Assembly (NCBI GenBank): GCA_028023455.1
Contig: JAQFVV010012435.1
Location: forward strand, 1,302,001 to 1,366,000
Direction of reading: 5' to 3'
From: Epiperipatus broadwayi
Lineage: Eukaryota; Onychophora; Udeonychophora; Euonychophora; Peripatidae
Length of the DNA: 64,000 nucleotides
Below are positions 46,286 through 59,227 of this stretch, one piece after another (position 1 is the stretch's first letter; every line of letters starts with the position of its first letter). The notes beneath the pieces are model-generated. The model was not told the origin of the DNA. It worked only from the letters and a program-made list of their open reading frames with translations, and did no database searches. A program made the position numbers and the translations under genes.

Positions 46286-48196
46286 GGTGGTGGTCATGTG
46301 ATGTTTATTATTTTAGTATTTTTACATTAATATTTAGAATGATAGATTATCAAACTGTAATATATATAATTGTGAAGTCTGAAATGGAAAAATAAACTAT
46401 GAATATATTGTAAAATTTATTTACAATTTTTACTTTTTTAAAAAACATGATAACATGTGGCAATTGGCTGCTTGAATATTGTAAAATTTGCAAATTTTTT
46501 ATTTGTTTAAATTTTTTTTTAGTCAATGTATAATTGAAATCATGTAGTTAGATAACAGTGTAGTTCAATGAAATAATAAAAGTATAGAATATTGTGCAAC
46601 AGACAAGCACAGATATATTTAAAACATTATTAAAAAAAAAACATGTATTTTAAATTTTTATGAACAATTGTTTAAAAATATTTTAATTACAATTCACTAA
46701 TAAATTTTTTTCAATTTATATATATATTTAAGCTTTTATTTAAGGAACACACAAAAATTATTTCTAAAATATTTAATTAAATTTAAATGGAGATTAAAAG
46801 GAAGAGTACACAACTATTCTTTTCAGAATGCTTAATCTTGTCACTGAAGATTAAAAGATTAAACATAATTAAGAAGAGGCTTAAAGTGTTTATTTAATTT
46901 TGTTTGTATGGAACTTTTAGTTTGAAAAGCCTTTACAAAAATTTAAAATATTTTTAATAGTAATTATTGTCTTGGATTATAGAATAATAAAAAAAATGAA
47001 ATAAGTTTTAAAATTAATTCTGCATTTCATTCATTATATTGATAAATAAAAAAAATCTTATGTATGAACTTTCAATTAACATTTTGTTTTTTACATCTGG
47101 ATTGTTTCTCTTAAAAAAAAAGCACTAGTGCATTTAAAAAAAAAAGATTTTATTATTATTAATTAAAACACCAGTAAAGTAAACATAAATACATCTCCGT
47201 TGTGAAAATAAATTGTCAAATTAATTAAAACTTATCTTTTTATATCCTAGGTGTAACATCAAAAATCTCCATTGTTTGTGTGGGAAGTAAATAAAGTGTC
47301 ATCCTTATATATTTGCCTGATTTAAACTTACATCTATCTCCCAAATACAAGAATTAAAATAAATACTTATAAAAATAGTGAATTAAGTGTTAAGTAGGAG
47401 AAAAAACAGACTGAATAAGTTAACTATTAATTATACAATTTGGGATAATGCTAGAGTGGAACTGCCGGCACACAGAAAGAAGCGTTGCATTTCTCCATTG
47501 AAGTAATAGAAAAATTTAGAAAAGATTTAACAGCTTTAAATTGAAGCAAATATTAAGAAGTTTTAAATAATTAAAAATAAAAAGGATTATTAGAAAAAAG
47601 TACTGTACTTAATGCCTTAATTACTAAAATTAATAATAACCTAAATGTTAAACATATGTATTTGCTATAATCTTTTTTTTATGAGATCGAACTTAAATAT
47701 AGCTATAAAAACAAGTTATGGGTTCAAAACTCCTAGGATATTTTTGATTCTCTACTTATTAGCTTGAATTGTACCAAAGGAAAAAAAGGGGCTACTAAAT
47801 ATGTGGGTGCATTTTTAATAGAAATATCTAGAAACTAGGCCGAGGATTCAAATATAGCACTATTAATTAATGTCAATTGATTTCTTATGCTTGCAATATA
47901 TAATTGCAAAGTAGAGTAGATTGAGTGAACTGTTGCTGATATATGTATCAGCTTTCACTTTACTATTCAAACTGTTCCTCAGATTTTTATTGTCCAGCAA
48001 AGAATAGCTATCAGGGAGCAGTGTTAGTTCAGTATGAAATGAATCTTGGGGGGGGGGGGAGGGACGTCAGTCTCCTTTTTAAAATGTCTTTATTCATAGT
48101 TTCAAAAATGTGTGGGGGAGTTGGCATTATAAATACATCTATAAAATATATTATACATGGGAAAAAAAAGAAACGAAGTTGAATTACTCCATGTTT
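46286..48196. other. A+T-rich DNA, no feature recognised
   Basis: The ORF at 47943-48182 spans a nine-base G run and has no recognisable domain. Nothing else is supported. Confidence 0.45.
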
Positions 48197-48365
48197 AAGT
48201 GTTTAAGTAAAAAAACAAATATATTAATCTTTAACTGAGGTTTAAAGCTTATATCTGGGCTAGAAATAATATCTAGTTTAAGAAATAATTAGTGATAATC
48301 ATAACTATATCTAAAGTGGATCATATCCGTGTCATGTGTGGAGTAAGATTGACACTTGTAAAATA
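48197..48365 (+). repeat. Dispersed repeat R5, copy 1
   Basis: Shares with 50640-50826 and 57850-58045 the order tctttaactgaggtttaaa, atctgggctag-aaataat, ctagtttaa, then gacacttgtaaa. All three copies are on the same strand. The nature of the repeat is unknown. Confidence 0.65.
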
Positions 48366-48414
48366 ATACAATAAATTACTATTCAGAAATACTTAACATA
48401 TGATAACGTTATAT

Positions 48415-48550
48415 GTAAGAGATGGTAACCTGGGCTGACTGATCAGTGCTGGTTCAGCACAAAATTCATTTGGGGGGTTATTTGTCTTTTACCATGTTTT
48501 ATTCATATACTTTAAGAATGTGTGATGGCATGGAGATTATTAACAACAGT
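48415..48550 (+). mobile_element. F1 fragment with mutated hammerhead
   Basis: Contains the F1 core (gtgctggttcagcac) followed by the F1 arm (gtgatggcatggagat). The inverted partner is missing. Confidence 0.6.
48426..48480 (+). ncRNA. Mutated hammerhead relic with compensated helix I
   Basis: Outer helix I is UAACC (48426-48430) with GGUUA (48476-48480), changed on both sides relative to 17273-17327 yet still paired. Helix II GUGCUG/CAGCAC is perfect. The core is broken: CUGAUCA instead of CUGANGA and AAAA instead of GAAA. Confidence 0.55.
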
Positions 48551-50639
48551 TAAAGGGAATACTAAATGTACCTGCGGCTTTGCTCATGTTATTAGATTAA
48601 AAGAATGTAACATAGTTGATAATTAATATATATTTAAATAATATCTACATGAAATAATAATACATGAGATATCAATAGCAAGTAAAAATAATTACTATGA
48701 CACCTTTTTGTATTCATTGTGCAGGTCATTTTTTAGATCTCTTGATAACTCATGTATTAATTTCATGCACATATTTTTTAAATATATTTTGATTCTCAAC
48801 TACATTGCATTGTTTTATTTTATCAATGTGAGCAAAACTGGTCTGTGGTTTTGCGCAAGCTAGTAGAAAAATAATAAAAGAATATAATGCAGTTGGTTAT
48901 TAAAATATATTTCTAATTTATGTATATACGAGGAGGATATATTTTGAGCAGACATTTTTTTTAATGTTTTATCATGTAAATTCCATTTCTGATGTAGTCT
49001 CCCATTACTTCTCTCCATTTCTCTAGCTGTACCCTTGCATTGTAGAAAGTTTGATAATTAAAATATATTTATGCATTCCATTTTTGATTTTTGATGTACT
49101 GAATACCAAATAAAAATTTAACTCACTAATTATTTCAGATTTCTCTAATTGTTACCTTGCATTAATAGAAAGTTTGATAATTATATTTATATGAAATAAT
49201 TATCAACAACAGTATCACAAAAAAATATAACTTTTATTAAATACAGTTAACAATAATTTTAAAATAAATTATTTTATGTTTATCATGTGATAATTTTTAA
49301 AATGGCTGTAAAATTTTAAAGTTGTCACAAATGAGAAATTAAATGCATGGTCCAAATGAAGTTTAAATAATTTAAAATATATTTTTCCAATAAAATTATC
49401 TGAATTACCAAAAGAAAAAATCTAATATCTTTTTATTTGCAAGCCACACCTTATTTTATCATGTAAAAATATACTTAAAGGGAAACGGTAAAAATTTATC
49501 AATTCAGATATTTCTCTAACCGTTACCATGACACTTTAAAATTTACTTTTTTTACATGTTAAATATATTAAAACTGAAAAATTGATAGTAAAAGTTTATC
49601 AAATTCAGTAGTATTTCTTTTGCTATACTAGCGCCATTTTAAATCTGACAGTCTAAAAGTTTATCAAATTCATTATTATAATGGATCTAACTTGTCATTA
49701 TTCAAATTATAAATTGAATACATGGTTACAAGTGTAATTTAATTAGTATAAAATATATTTACAAAGTCAAATCTTATTTTGTTTACTAAAAACTACTTTT
49801 CATTAAAACGATTTTGTGTAATCTTTTAATCAGTGCTGCCCTCTTTTTGATTTTTATGAGATCATTCAAAAACAATTACAGTACAGATTTTTTATGCATA
49901 TTTATATTGCAAATCACAAAATTTTTAAAAACAAAGCAAAAAATTTGTATACTAGTAAAATTCTATATATGTAAAAAAAAGAATTAAAATCATGCAAGAT
50001 TTTTCATGTTTCATGCAATATTTGTTGAGTTATAAAGTCACAAATGAATAAATTTTCACATTTATGTAGTAATATAGATATAGATAATATTCAATTATTG
50101 TAATTACTCCTTTATAATTACAGCAGATACCTAACTTTCTATTGAAAGCTTGTTTTCTCATTATTACAAAAATATGTAAACTTTCTTGAACTAATCTTTC
50201 TTTATAAGATCTTTATTTAAATTTTAAATGCTTAAATTCTTTCATATTTAGGTATATAGTAGAATTTTTATCCATTTAATGCTGTTGTAATCTAGTTTTC
50301 AATTTATTTTTTATTGTTCCTATATATATATATATATGAAACATTTTTATTATCTTTCTTACAATCTAAGAAAATTTACTATATAAATGCCAATCATATT
50401 TTCCAATCTTTTTTTTTTAAAAAAAAAACATTTATTAGTCTAAATTTATTTTTCTCTATGGCAATTTTCCAAAGTTTTTAAAATAATTAAGTACCATAAA
50501 GCAAAAATGTACAGCTTATAAAATTAATTTTATGCAAAAAAAAAAAAAAGGTGCAATATTTATTGAGCTATAAAGTTACAAACTTTCCACATTTATATAT
50601 TAAAATAGATTACACATGGAGAATGAGAAATAAAATTGA
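48551..50639. other. A+T-rich DNA, no feature recognised
   Basis: Bases 48930-49060 (tacgaggaggatatattttg, then atgtagtctcccattacttc) have the look of a decayed transposase 3' end, but no frame supports it. Confidence 0.4.
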
Positions 50640-50826
50640 ATTACTCCAGGTGTATGTTTAATTAAAAAAAAAACAAAACATGTTACTCTTTAACTGAGGT
50701 GTAAATTTTATATCAGGCTGGGGATAATCTCTAGTTTAATAAGACACTAGTGCTGATTATTAATGTATTTACTTAGTGTGGATTATGTTAAAGTTGTGAG
50801 TGGATTAAGTTTGACACCTGTAAATA
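50640..50826 (+). repeat. Dispersed repeat R5, copy 2
   Basis: Second copy of the R5 order (ctctttaactgaggtgtaaa, aatctctagttta, ttgacacctgtaaa). The preceding gaattactccaggtgtatg has a counterpart before copy 1. Confidence 0.65.
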
Positions 50827-51291
50827 AATAAAAAAAATAACTTGATGTGTAGATAGCTATTTGAAAATTCTTTGATAAATAATTTTCTACTTTTTTAAAA
50901 AAAAAAAATTAAAATGATTAATTTTGTTTTATTATTACACTTGATATAATATTTTCTACAATGTATTTTGGCCATCCATATTCGCTGCATTTCTAAGTTT
51001 TTCCTTGAATACCGGAAGCTGTGAATAATAACGAAGATTACCATATATATGTTTAACATTTATATTTACAATAAAATTTACTTTAAAAGATATACATTTA
51101 AAGATATCAGCAACAAAAAACCAAATAATACAGTTACGAAGAAGACAGTATGGTAATTAACTGAAAAAGGAATCATATGAGTGCATCATGATGGGGAAAT
51201 GGCCGAGTCATAATATATGATGTTGTTATAACATGCAGGTATGATATAATGGGACTAATATCCTTATATATATATTGTGAAGTTCTTATAT
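50827..51291. other. A+T-rich DNA, no feature recognised
   Basis: Nothing supported. Confidence 0.5.
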
Positions 51292-51868
51292 TTATAAGAT
51301 GTGATATGTTGGACTATTTCCATCATTTTTGAGTGAATGTTGGTTGATGTATAGAAAATTTTAAACTTTATTTAAACTTTCCAAATACAAACAACTTGTT
51401 AGTAATAACACACAAATAGACAATACAGGTTAGTAATTATAAAACGTTTTGAGTAGTATTATTATCCACTCTTCTTCAGGTGTTGCTGGCTTATATGCAC
51501 AGTGATAGTATTCACTTAGAAGTTGAACTCACACCTTTAGATTCTTGAATGTCGACTTTAAGGCAAACATTCTACCAACTGAGCTATCGATATTCAAGAA
51601 TCTAAAGGTGCGAGTTCAACCTCTAAAGGTGCGAGTTCAACCTCTAAGCGAATATTGTCACTGTGCATATAGGCCAGCAACACCTGAAGAAGAGTGGAGA
51701 ATAATACTACTGGAAACGTTGTGTAATTACTAACTTATATTGTCTATTTGTGTTTTACTACTAAAAAATTGTTTGTATTTGGAAAGTTTAAATAAAGTTT
51801 AAATTTTTCTATACATTCAACATTCACTCAAAAATGATGGAAATAGTCCAACATATCACATCTTATAA
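51292..51868. mobile_element. Foldback element, family F3, 577 bp, tRNA-headed and hammerhead-like
   Basis: The ends are perfect inverted repeats (ttataagatgtgatatgttg at 51292 and its inverse ending at 51868), and the arms pair over about 270 bp. On the minus strand a tRNA-like head has A box TAGCTCAGTTGGTAGA (about 51587-51572) and B box GAGTTCAAC (about 51530-51522). The plus arm has the B-box block twice (51605-51645). Hammerhead-like cores follow in both arms: CUGAAGA at 51479-51473(-) and 51684-51690(+), and GAAA at 51713-51716(+). The minus copy has CAAAAC. Helix II AGUGG/CUACU is offset by two bases from the consensus, so these are called hammerhead-like only. Confidence 0.82.
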
Positions 51869-52604
51869 TATACCATTATTACAAACCTTCTTATATTTAT
51901 TTATGTAATTGTACATTTAATTAAAAATTTAAAAGTTGTTTCATGTTTTGAAATACATACATAATTTTAATATATTGCCTTTTGGCTCTGAAAAGTTATA
52001 AAAATGAATATTACATTTTATAGTGAAATAAAGGATCTGAGATCAACTTTATATCGAACCAGTAACACATTTTAAAACAGTTGGCAACTTTTTCTTCTTA
52101 TTATCAACTCTAGACTCATTTATATAGAATGCAAACTGTAAGTTGTTTGCTTTTATTTTTTCTCACTCTCTCTTTCTCCTTTTTCAAATTAAATGTTAAT
52201 AAATTCTTAATCAGTTTCCAGTGCTCAAAAAATTGCAAGTGATAAATAGGTATTTTCAAATCCCTCATGAATCAATAAAAGATGTCTTTTTTTAAAATTA
52301 AAGATAAATTTTAATTTTAAATTTATAAATTATACCTTTACATATTTCTTGAAGCATACATTACAGTTATTAATTATTCATTAGTTTCCCCATTTTTTAA
52401 CATTAAGTTAGAAATAATGAGGTGAGGGGGTGACTTGTAATCAGTAAACATTTACCTTATTTACTGATTAGAGAAATAGTAGCTTATTAAAGTAATAATT
52501 CATTATATTTGTTGAATTATAAATTGTTGATCAACAACATTAAAAAAGAATAATTTTTGATTAATTTTTAAAACACCTTGGAAAAAAAAAAACAACTTTT
52601 TTTT
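51869..52604. other. A+T-rich DNA, no feature recognised
   Basis: Nothing supported. Confidence 0.5.
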
Positions 52605-52696
52605 TTCATATGTCAAATGCGTTGACCGAGAAGCGAGTCCGGGCCAGCTGTTTAGAAGGCAACTATGCTAACCACTAGGACACCAATGCTTGAAGT
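52605..52696 (-). mobile_element. tRNA-Gly-derived SINE
   Basis: The tRNA-like part is 52619-52689 on the minus strand, with anticodon loop CTTCTAA (TCT) and the trailer TTTGACATATG. The flanks taaaaactg and aaaaacaac-type runs are too simple to prove a duplication. Confidence 0.8.
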
Positions 52697-53164
52697 AAAA
52701 ACTGTTTTGTTGTTGAAATGAAGATTTGAAAAATATAAGATTCAGCTTAAAAATATATGTGTTAAGAAATAAATACAAATATTTTTAGATTTAAGGACGT
52801 CTTTAAAAATAATTGGAATTGTTTAAGTTAGGAATATGAAAGTTATATATATATATATATATTAGGAATACGAAAGTTGGACAGCAAATAATGACCAATT
52901 AATAATTGATCAGATTGAAATTAGCAAAGTAGAAGATATAAAGCGAAAGAAGAAAATTGTTGCTTGATGATGATCTAAAAGAAGGACACAAACTTATTAC
53001 TTCAATAAAATTAAAAACTGATTATCTAGAAAATATGTATTACATAAGTATAATAAATATTTTGTGTATTCATATTATATATATATACATACATCAAAGT
53101 AACTAAAGTCCTGATTTCATGTATGTTGTCTATATCTCACTCTAAAGCTATCTACTGATAGTTT
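52697..53164. other. A+T-rich DNA with a (TA)n tract
   Basis: A TA run lies near 52845-52862. Nothing else is supported. Confidence 0.5.
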
Positions 53165-53392
53165 GAGTAATCTGTGGATACCAGCTGATTTAATGCTACA
53201 ATATTCCCATCTTTGGATCAGATTCTGGCTTTGGTCTTTGATAGTGAAGCCTTAAAATACAAAATACAAAGTTGGAACTACAACATTTATGTATTGAGCA
53301 GCCACCTTTTTATTCCATTATACAGTTCTGGGAATGTGGATATTGTAGCACTATACCATCAGATGTCCACAAATTAATCAAATTTACAATAA
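53165..53392. mobile_element. Foldback element, family F2, degenerate
   Basis: The left arm gagtaatctgtggatacc and tgctacaatattcccat is matched by its inverse near 53335-53390 (atgtggatattgtagca, tgtccacaaattaatc). The order parallels 45925-46285. On the minus strand the ribozyme block is still visible (AGACCAAAGCCAGAAUC) but CUGANGA reads CUAUCAA. Confidence 0.65.
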
Positions 53393-55294
53393 ATAAAATC
53401 AGAATAGAGTGAAAAGATCTGCTCTTAGAAACAAAAAAAAAAAACTGAAAAAAATAATGTCATCTTGTTAGTTTTATATACATCTTTGTATAATTGAATT
53501 TGGCTTTTTTTAAAGGTTAACTGTTTTATCCCCACATGTGCCATATTTTTTATGTATTTAGTTGAAGATGCAATTTTTCACAATAACTTCAGTTTCCATG
53601 ATATTAAAGATAAAATATTATTTGTTTAATAAAGCTAGCATACTATAAAAAATAATAGTGCTGAGAAAATATAACCATTATCATAAAATAAAAATAAATT
53701 ATAGAGAATCTAAATATTTTCAAATTACTTTTAAACATTTATAAATTATGAATTTATTATAAATAAGTTTTAAGTTAAACATTTTGTTTCTACACTTATC
53801 TTAATTTTCATAAAATTGCAATTAAAATGACATATAAAATTAATTAACTTTCATATATTATGCTACTATTTTTCTACAAATGCAAATGTTTTAGCATTTT
53901 GTTTTGAATCCACAATTGTTCTCTGAAAACATTGGTTTTAGGAGGAAGGGTCATTTTTTTTCTAACAAAATAAATATTAAATTATGTACTAATTTTTCAA
54001 ATGGTTAATCTGAAAGCACAAATATACATTAGTAACTGCATTTGAGTAATTTATTTACATGATGGCACATATATATGTGAACAATTGTATCCACAAATTG
54101 CTCACAAACTTTTAATTTTTTTTATAGTAAAAATAAGTAATTTTACTTTCTGTGGAAGAAATTTGAAATAATTTATTGAGACAATGTAAATTATAATAAA
54201 TTGAAAGGAGTGCGAATATCTTTAAAGAAAACCTTGAAAATACTAAATGTATTTAGATTGCATTTAATATTTTTAGTGCTTTCTTTGAATATAGTATTGC
54301 CTTTAATTTGTTATATTTCATTACTGAAGTAGCAGTAGTATAATATAAATTATTAATAAAAATATATAAATATTAATATTCAATTATCTATCAATTTTTT
54401 TAAAATTGTATCTAAAATTCATGTTTTTTTTTATATTAAATTTTTATTTTTTTAAAAAATAGCTTTTACAAAAAGTTCATAAAAAAATCCTGTTAGAAGT
54501 CCAGCAATGAAAGATTCATCATTTAACAGAAGAAAAAAAATCTATTAGATGACATTTATAACGTAATATAAAGGCGTGCTAACAGCTCTATTATAGATGA
54601 TGTATTACACATGCACATCGTATGTACTATTTTCCACTACATTAAAACAATGTTTAAATAATATATTTGTTTTCTATATCTTTGACCCACAATTGTGTAA
54701 AAATTGTTAAATAGAAACATATTCAATGGTCATACAAGAATAAAATTATACATATGCTCAGATTCTCAATGCACCAATTCCTTTGGTACGTTGTGGTAGC
54801 AGATCTATTCCTGAAATGAATCTCACATTAGTTAATTATGATTCTGATTTTAGGAATTTTTTTCAGAGATGTGTATTAAGCTGTTTTGTTGTTGTTGTAG
54901 GAAAGTGTTTGAAAACAAGTGTTTTGCTTGCTTTCTGTGCTCTATGTATATTATGCCTGGTTCTCCACTGACACTATTTTGCTATAAGTGAAGTACACAT
55001 GAATAGAAGCTTACAATCTCATGCTTATTTCTAAATCATAGTTGAAGCAATCAGTACAAAACTATACCATTTTCATAACTAAAGTCGATAGAAATTCAAC
55101 AAAGTATTAATAATTCATGGCAATATTAAATTTCCTACTTGAATACTCATTGAATTAATAATGCTACTATTATTCTAAGCATAATAGCATTATTAACTTG
55201 ACTGATAAAGTACCAAAGACAATAATTTGAATACTGTTATTGATAATCTGTCATGTGTTATTTTCTTAATTTATATTAGTATCTTAGTAGTAAA
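53393..55294. other. A+T-rich DNA, no feature recognised
   Basis: The 62-codon ORF at 54783-54971 has a hydrophobic C-terminal half and no recognisable domain. I do not call it a gene. Confidence 0.4.
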
Positions 55295-55345
55295 AAACAG
55301 GCAAAACTCTCTGTACGTATTGGCATGGTGATCATGTGATAATTA
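55295..55345. repeat. F2 outer-arm fragment
   Basis: aacaggcaaaactctctgta and gtgatcatgtgat match the outer end and flank of the F2 element near 46250-46300. Confidence 0.55.
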
Positions 55346-55357
55346 TCTTAGTAGTAC

Positions 55358-55576
55358 ATATATATTGCTTACAATAACTCTCTTCATATACCCTTAATGC
55401 AAATTTTTTTTAAATGATTCCTTTATTTTCCTGTCAGTTTCGACTGTTATATCATTCAGTGTTGTAGCTCTGATGAAAACTGCAGGACAGTCGAAACTGT
55501 GAGGAAAATAAAGAAATCATTAAAAAAAAATTGCATTAAAATGTATATGAAGGGAGTTATTGTAAGCAATATATAT
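55358..55576. mobile_element. Foldback element, family F4
   Basis: The arms are about 85 bp (atatattgcttacaataact left, its inverse ending at 55576), enclosing a core shared with 7787-7957 although the arms differ. The plus strand has CUGAUGA (55470-55476), hairpin ACUG-CAGGA-CAGU and GAAAC (GAAA 55493-55496). Two extra A before helix II and a G in place of H17 make it non-canonical. Confidence 0.75.
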
Positions 55577-57702
55577 ATATGAAGAAATGAAAAGAAAGTA
55601 AAAGTAGAAAAATAAGAATATCTTAGTAGTACATTATAAACTTTAATGGCTTTTATGATATATTGCTCTGTCTCGCATCAAGTCCTTTTTATCTTAATAT
55701 TTAATTGAAATTGATTATTAAATTAAAGACAACAATCGCTTAGCATTATGTTGCAATTTTTGAGTCATGGTCATAAACTTCAGCATAGTATTTATATGTT
55801 TAGAATAAAATATAAGATACTATTTCTATCTCAATAAGTACTATGGAATTTAATCACAACTGAAAAAGACTAATGAAGGATGACTTGGAAATATTACTAG
55901 AATTGTTTATTTGTTGAATATGTCACGTAACACGAGTTGTACACATTGTAGAAGTTTAATTTACGATAGTGTTTCCCAATGTGTGTGTCACCACTCATTT
56001 ATGGGACATGCGAGTTCCTCAGGTGTATCAGCAAAATATTAAAATTCATACTACATACAAGCTTACTAAAATTAAAAATACATAAAATCTAGAAAAATGC
56101 CTACAAGCTACAATAATTATATAAAAAAAAATGTCTTTCTCTTAGTCATATTTATATGAACTGGCATATTCACCAGTGACCGAAATTAAAAGCAAAAAAC
56201 ATAAGAGACTACTTTCCATGGAACAAAAACTCAGGGTTTCCTTATCTACAATTTGTCCTTGAATAAAGAAATTATGTGAAGAACAACAAACTCAAGGATC
56301 GCACAGGATTAAAACTTTTTGGTGAATTTTTAACTAAATATAAATATTGTATGTGATAACATTTATTTATTTATAATAAATATAAAATATATGTAAAATT
56401 TCTTATTTTTTGTCCTAAAACTTGTGGTTTGTCATAAAAATATAATTATCTTTGAAATGAGTAGCTAGTAAAGAAAGGTTGGAAATCATTGGTTTAAGAT
56501 ATTAAAACACTCATTTTTAAATAGTCTGTAATCAAAGTTCTGTGCATATTTTTTTTTTTGTTCTATGAATAAACTGTATTTTTTAAGTTATCAGATACTA
56601 ATTTTAGTTATTTTGTAAAAATTAGTGATATTCCAGTTAATTATAATAATGTATAATCTTCAATTTGTAACCCGTGTTTGATTTTAAAACAAAACAAATC
56701 CCACAGTTTTAAATTTAATTTACTGTCTGCAGTCACTTACTTTTTTTTTTTTTAAAGCTAATTAATTATATCCCAGATATTTATGAAAAATTATAAACTA
56801 AAGTAATTTGATAGAGACATGGCAATTAAACTATGATAGCTTTGTGTGAAACAAACATTTAATTAGTAGAAGCAGGTGTTGGATTTAAACTTGGGTTAAT
56901 TTTATCATCAAGTTACACACATTAGGAATAATATATATAGATAATCAGGATTATTTATAGTAGTGGTGTACTCAAAAGATAATTAATTAACAAAAACACC
57001 CACATAATCTACTATTTGTTTTATTATTAAATTTTATGTTATCAATTTTTATATTAGGATTTCTTCTTAATATGTGCATTCATATAAAACTGCAATTTTT
57101 GTTTATCTAGTATATCGTTTTTAATCTGCCAGGCATAACTTATTGATCGATTGCCATATGCATTAATATTTATTGTAAACTAAGTACTAGCAGATATCAA
57201 CACACATGTCATTATACTAGTAAAAACTTGGATAAAGTTTACAAGACTATCGTTTACAATAATTGATGTCTGTTATAAGTTAGTAAAGTGAATTGATATT
57301 TAAAATCATTTACATTTTTTTTTTTAAAATATAACTGAATAACCTTGAAATATATCATTTTACATAAAGACTTCTGCAACACCTTATATCAATAAATTGT
57401 TCTTTTCTTTCATAAATATTATATTGTTTCCATTTTAAGTGATTTTATTGTTTTTCATTTTTCTCTTATCACTTCTATTGTTCATAACCTTAAAATTTCT
57501 ATTTACATATAAAATGTTTTTTGATCACTCTTCAACATTTTAATCAGCCTTTGTTAAAAAAAAACGTATTCTGTAGGATGCTAATTGTATAAATTAATTA
57601 GTGCCAAGGGCGATTCAAAATGTAAATTGCCCAGATAATCTTTAAAATACTTAATTTATAGGAAAATGTGTGTAAAACTTGCCTTTCACAACATAAGCTT
57701 CA
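55577..57702. other. A+T-rich DNA, no feature recognised
   Basis: Nothing supported. Confidence 0.5.
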
Positions 57703-57768
57703 ACTACGAGATTATAAACATCAGAAAGGGCTGATACTACGAGATTATAAACATCAGAAAGGGCTGAT
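57703..57768. repeat. Two tandem 33-bp units
   Basis: actacgagattataaacatc and agaaagggctgat repeat exactly with period 33. The block ends in gggctgataagcccc, a short hairpin. Confidence 0.85.
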
Positions 57769-57849
57769 AAGCCCCATCTTCAAAGTCATTTGTATTTTTC
57801 AGATGTCTTTATATATTTGGAATGTGTGTATAATGAAATAGAAGTTTCA

Positions 57850-58045
57850 AGATACAATGTAGATGTATTTAATAAGTATTTTCATCTTTAATTAAGTTTA
57901 AACCTAATATTTGGGCTAAAAATGATACAATAATCTCTAGTCTGATAAATAATTATAAAATTAATTAAACATTAATGTATATAACTAAAGAGGATCTTAC
58001 CAATTATGAATGCAACAAATTTGGCACTTGTAAATTAAGTTGTAG
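57850..58045 (+). repeat. Dispersed repeat R5, copy 3
   Basis: Third and most diverged R5 copy: atctttaattaagtttaaac, atttgggctaaaaatgat, aatctctagtctgat, ggcacttgtaaa. Confidence 0.55.
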
Positions 58046-58474
58046 TAATTTTCTATGAACATGTAATTAGGTGGGGTTAGTACATTGTGGAATAGGAAAT
58101 ATTAAAAAAATAATTGATTTAGGAAAAAGGCTTGTGACACATCAATAGGAGACCAGGAGGCGTTAAAAAAATTTAAACGTTAATCATATCTAAATAAAAT
58201 TAATTAAACGTTTCAATTAGAATATAAAAAGTTTGCAATAACTTTTAAAAATGTAAAATATATTTTTAAATAGTTTATATAGCTTTGAATAGTATGAAAA
58301 TTTTAAAAGGGAGAGGATGGGAGGAACGTCTCTACTTTGATTACGTTAATCATTTGTTACTGTAATTAGAAACTTATTTAACTCCAGAGCTTGTATGCAT
58401 TATGAGTTCATATATGTTCTTTAATATTTTTGAAGTACAAGCATAATTCATATACTTGGATTTTGAATGTAATG
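58046..58474. other. A+T-rich DNA, no feature recognised
   Basis: Nothing supported. Confidence 0.5.
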
Positions 58475-58610
58475 TAGGGGATTTGAACACAGACTTTCAC
58501 GCTCCTTTCAACTATCCACTCTATCTCATATAACTGATATACGTGACCACACACATGTCAAAAAAAAAAGATCTCCAGTATACATATTTCATGCTGAAGA
58601 GTGGATAGCT
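58475..58610 (-). mobile_element. F1 single arm, broken inside the hammerhead
   Basis: Minus-strand arm of F1 (gggatttgaacacagacttt, catgaccacacacatg-like, gatctccagtatacatattt). It stops at catgctgaa, which is helix II of the ribozyme, so only the 3' half of the hammerhead remains. Confidence 0.7.
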
Positions 58611-59227
58611 GATATGTCAGATCTTGTATTTTGATTTCAAGCTTATTAATAATTAAAAAAAAAAGATCAGTTGCAGAATATTTTAAATGCTAAAAGTTTC
58701 TTAATTGGAACTCATATTGTGACTCCCAAGTGGTTGAATATCAAATGAGCTCCTGAACAGTTAAATATTCAATGATTTTAATAATTAAATGGAATATTAA
58801 ATATTTGTCAAACTTCCTAAAATGCTTTGATAATTTTGTAAAAATAACTATAATCATGGATTAATGATAAATCTATAATTAACTCATTTATTGCATATTT
58901 CATTGAATAAATGATTAGAAACCATGGTAACAAGTAGCAAATCATGATTATGATACAACTAGAAATAGATACTGTAATTTGGTTTTAGAAGTTGCTACTG
59001 ATGATAGTAAGAGAGGGAGAGCAGTGGAAGTAAGTAGATGTTGAAAAGGGCTAATGGAGAATGAAAGGAAGAGATATGAAAAGGCCCTTAATGAAGGGAT
59101 TAATTAGGAATTCATGAAGAGATCATATAATATAAAGCTTGAAGAATGTATCTGAGATGATGCATGATATCATTTTTTGAAAGGTGAATGACAAAGTTTT
59201 TGATTTTTATTAATTATCATTAGAAAT
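58611..59227. other. A+T-rich DNA, no feature recognised
   Basis: Nothing supported. Confidence 0.5.

Noticed and set aside
47943-48182. 79-codon ORF
   Set aside because: It spans a homopolymeric G run and low-complexity DNA, with no recognisable protein.
52840-52870. (TA)n tract as a promoter TATA signal
   Set aside because: A simple repeat with no gene nearby.
54783-54971. 62-codon ORF with a hydrophobic half
   Set aside because: No signal of conservation, no splice or promoter context, and a length expected by chance in 64 kb.
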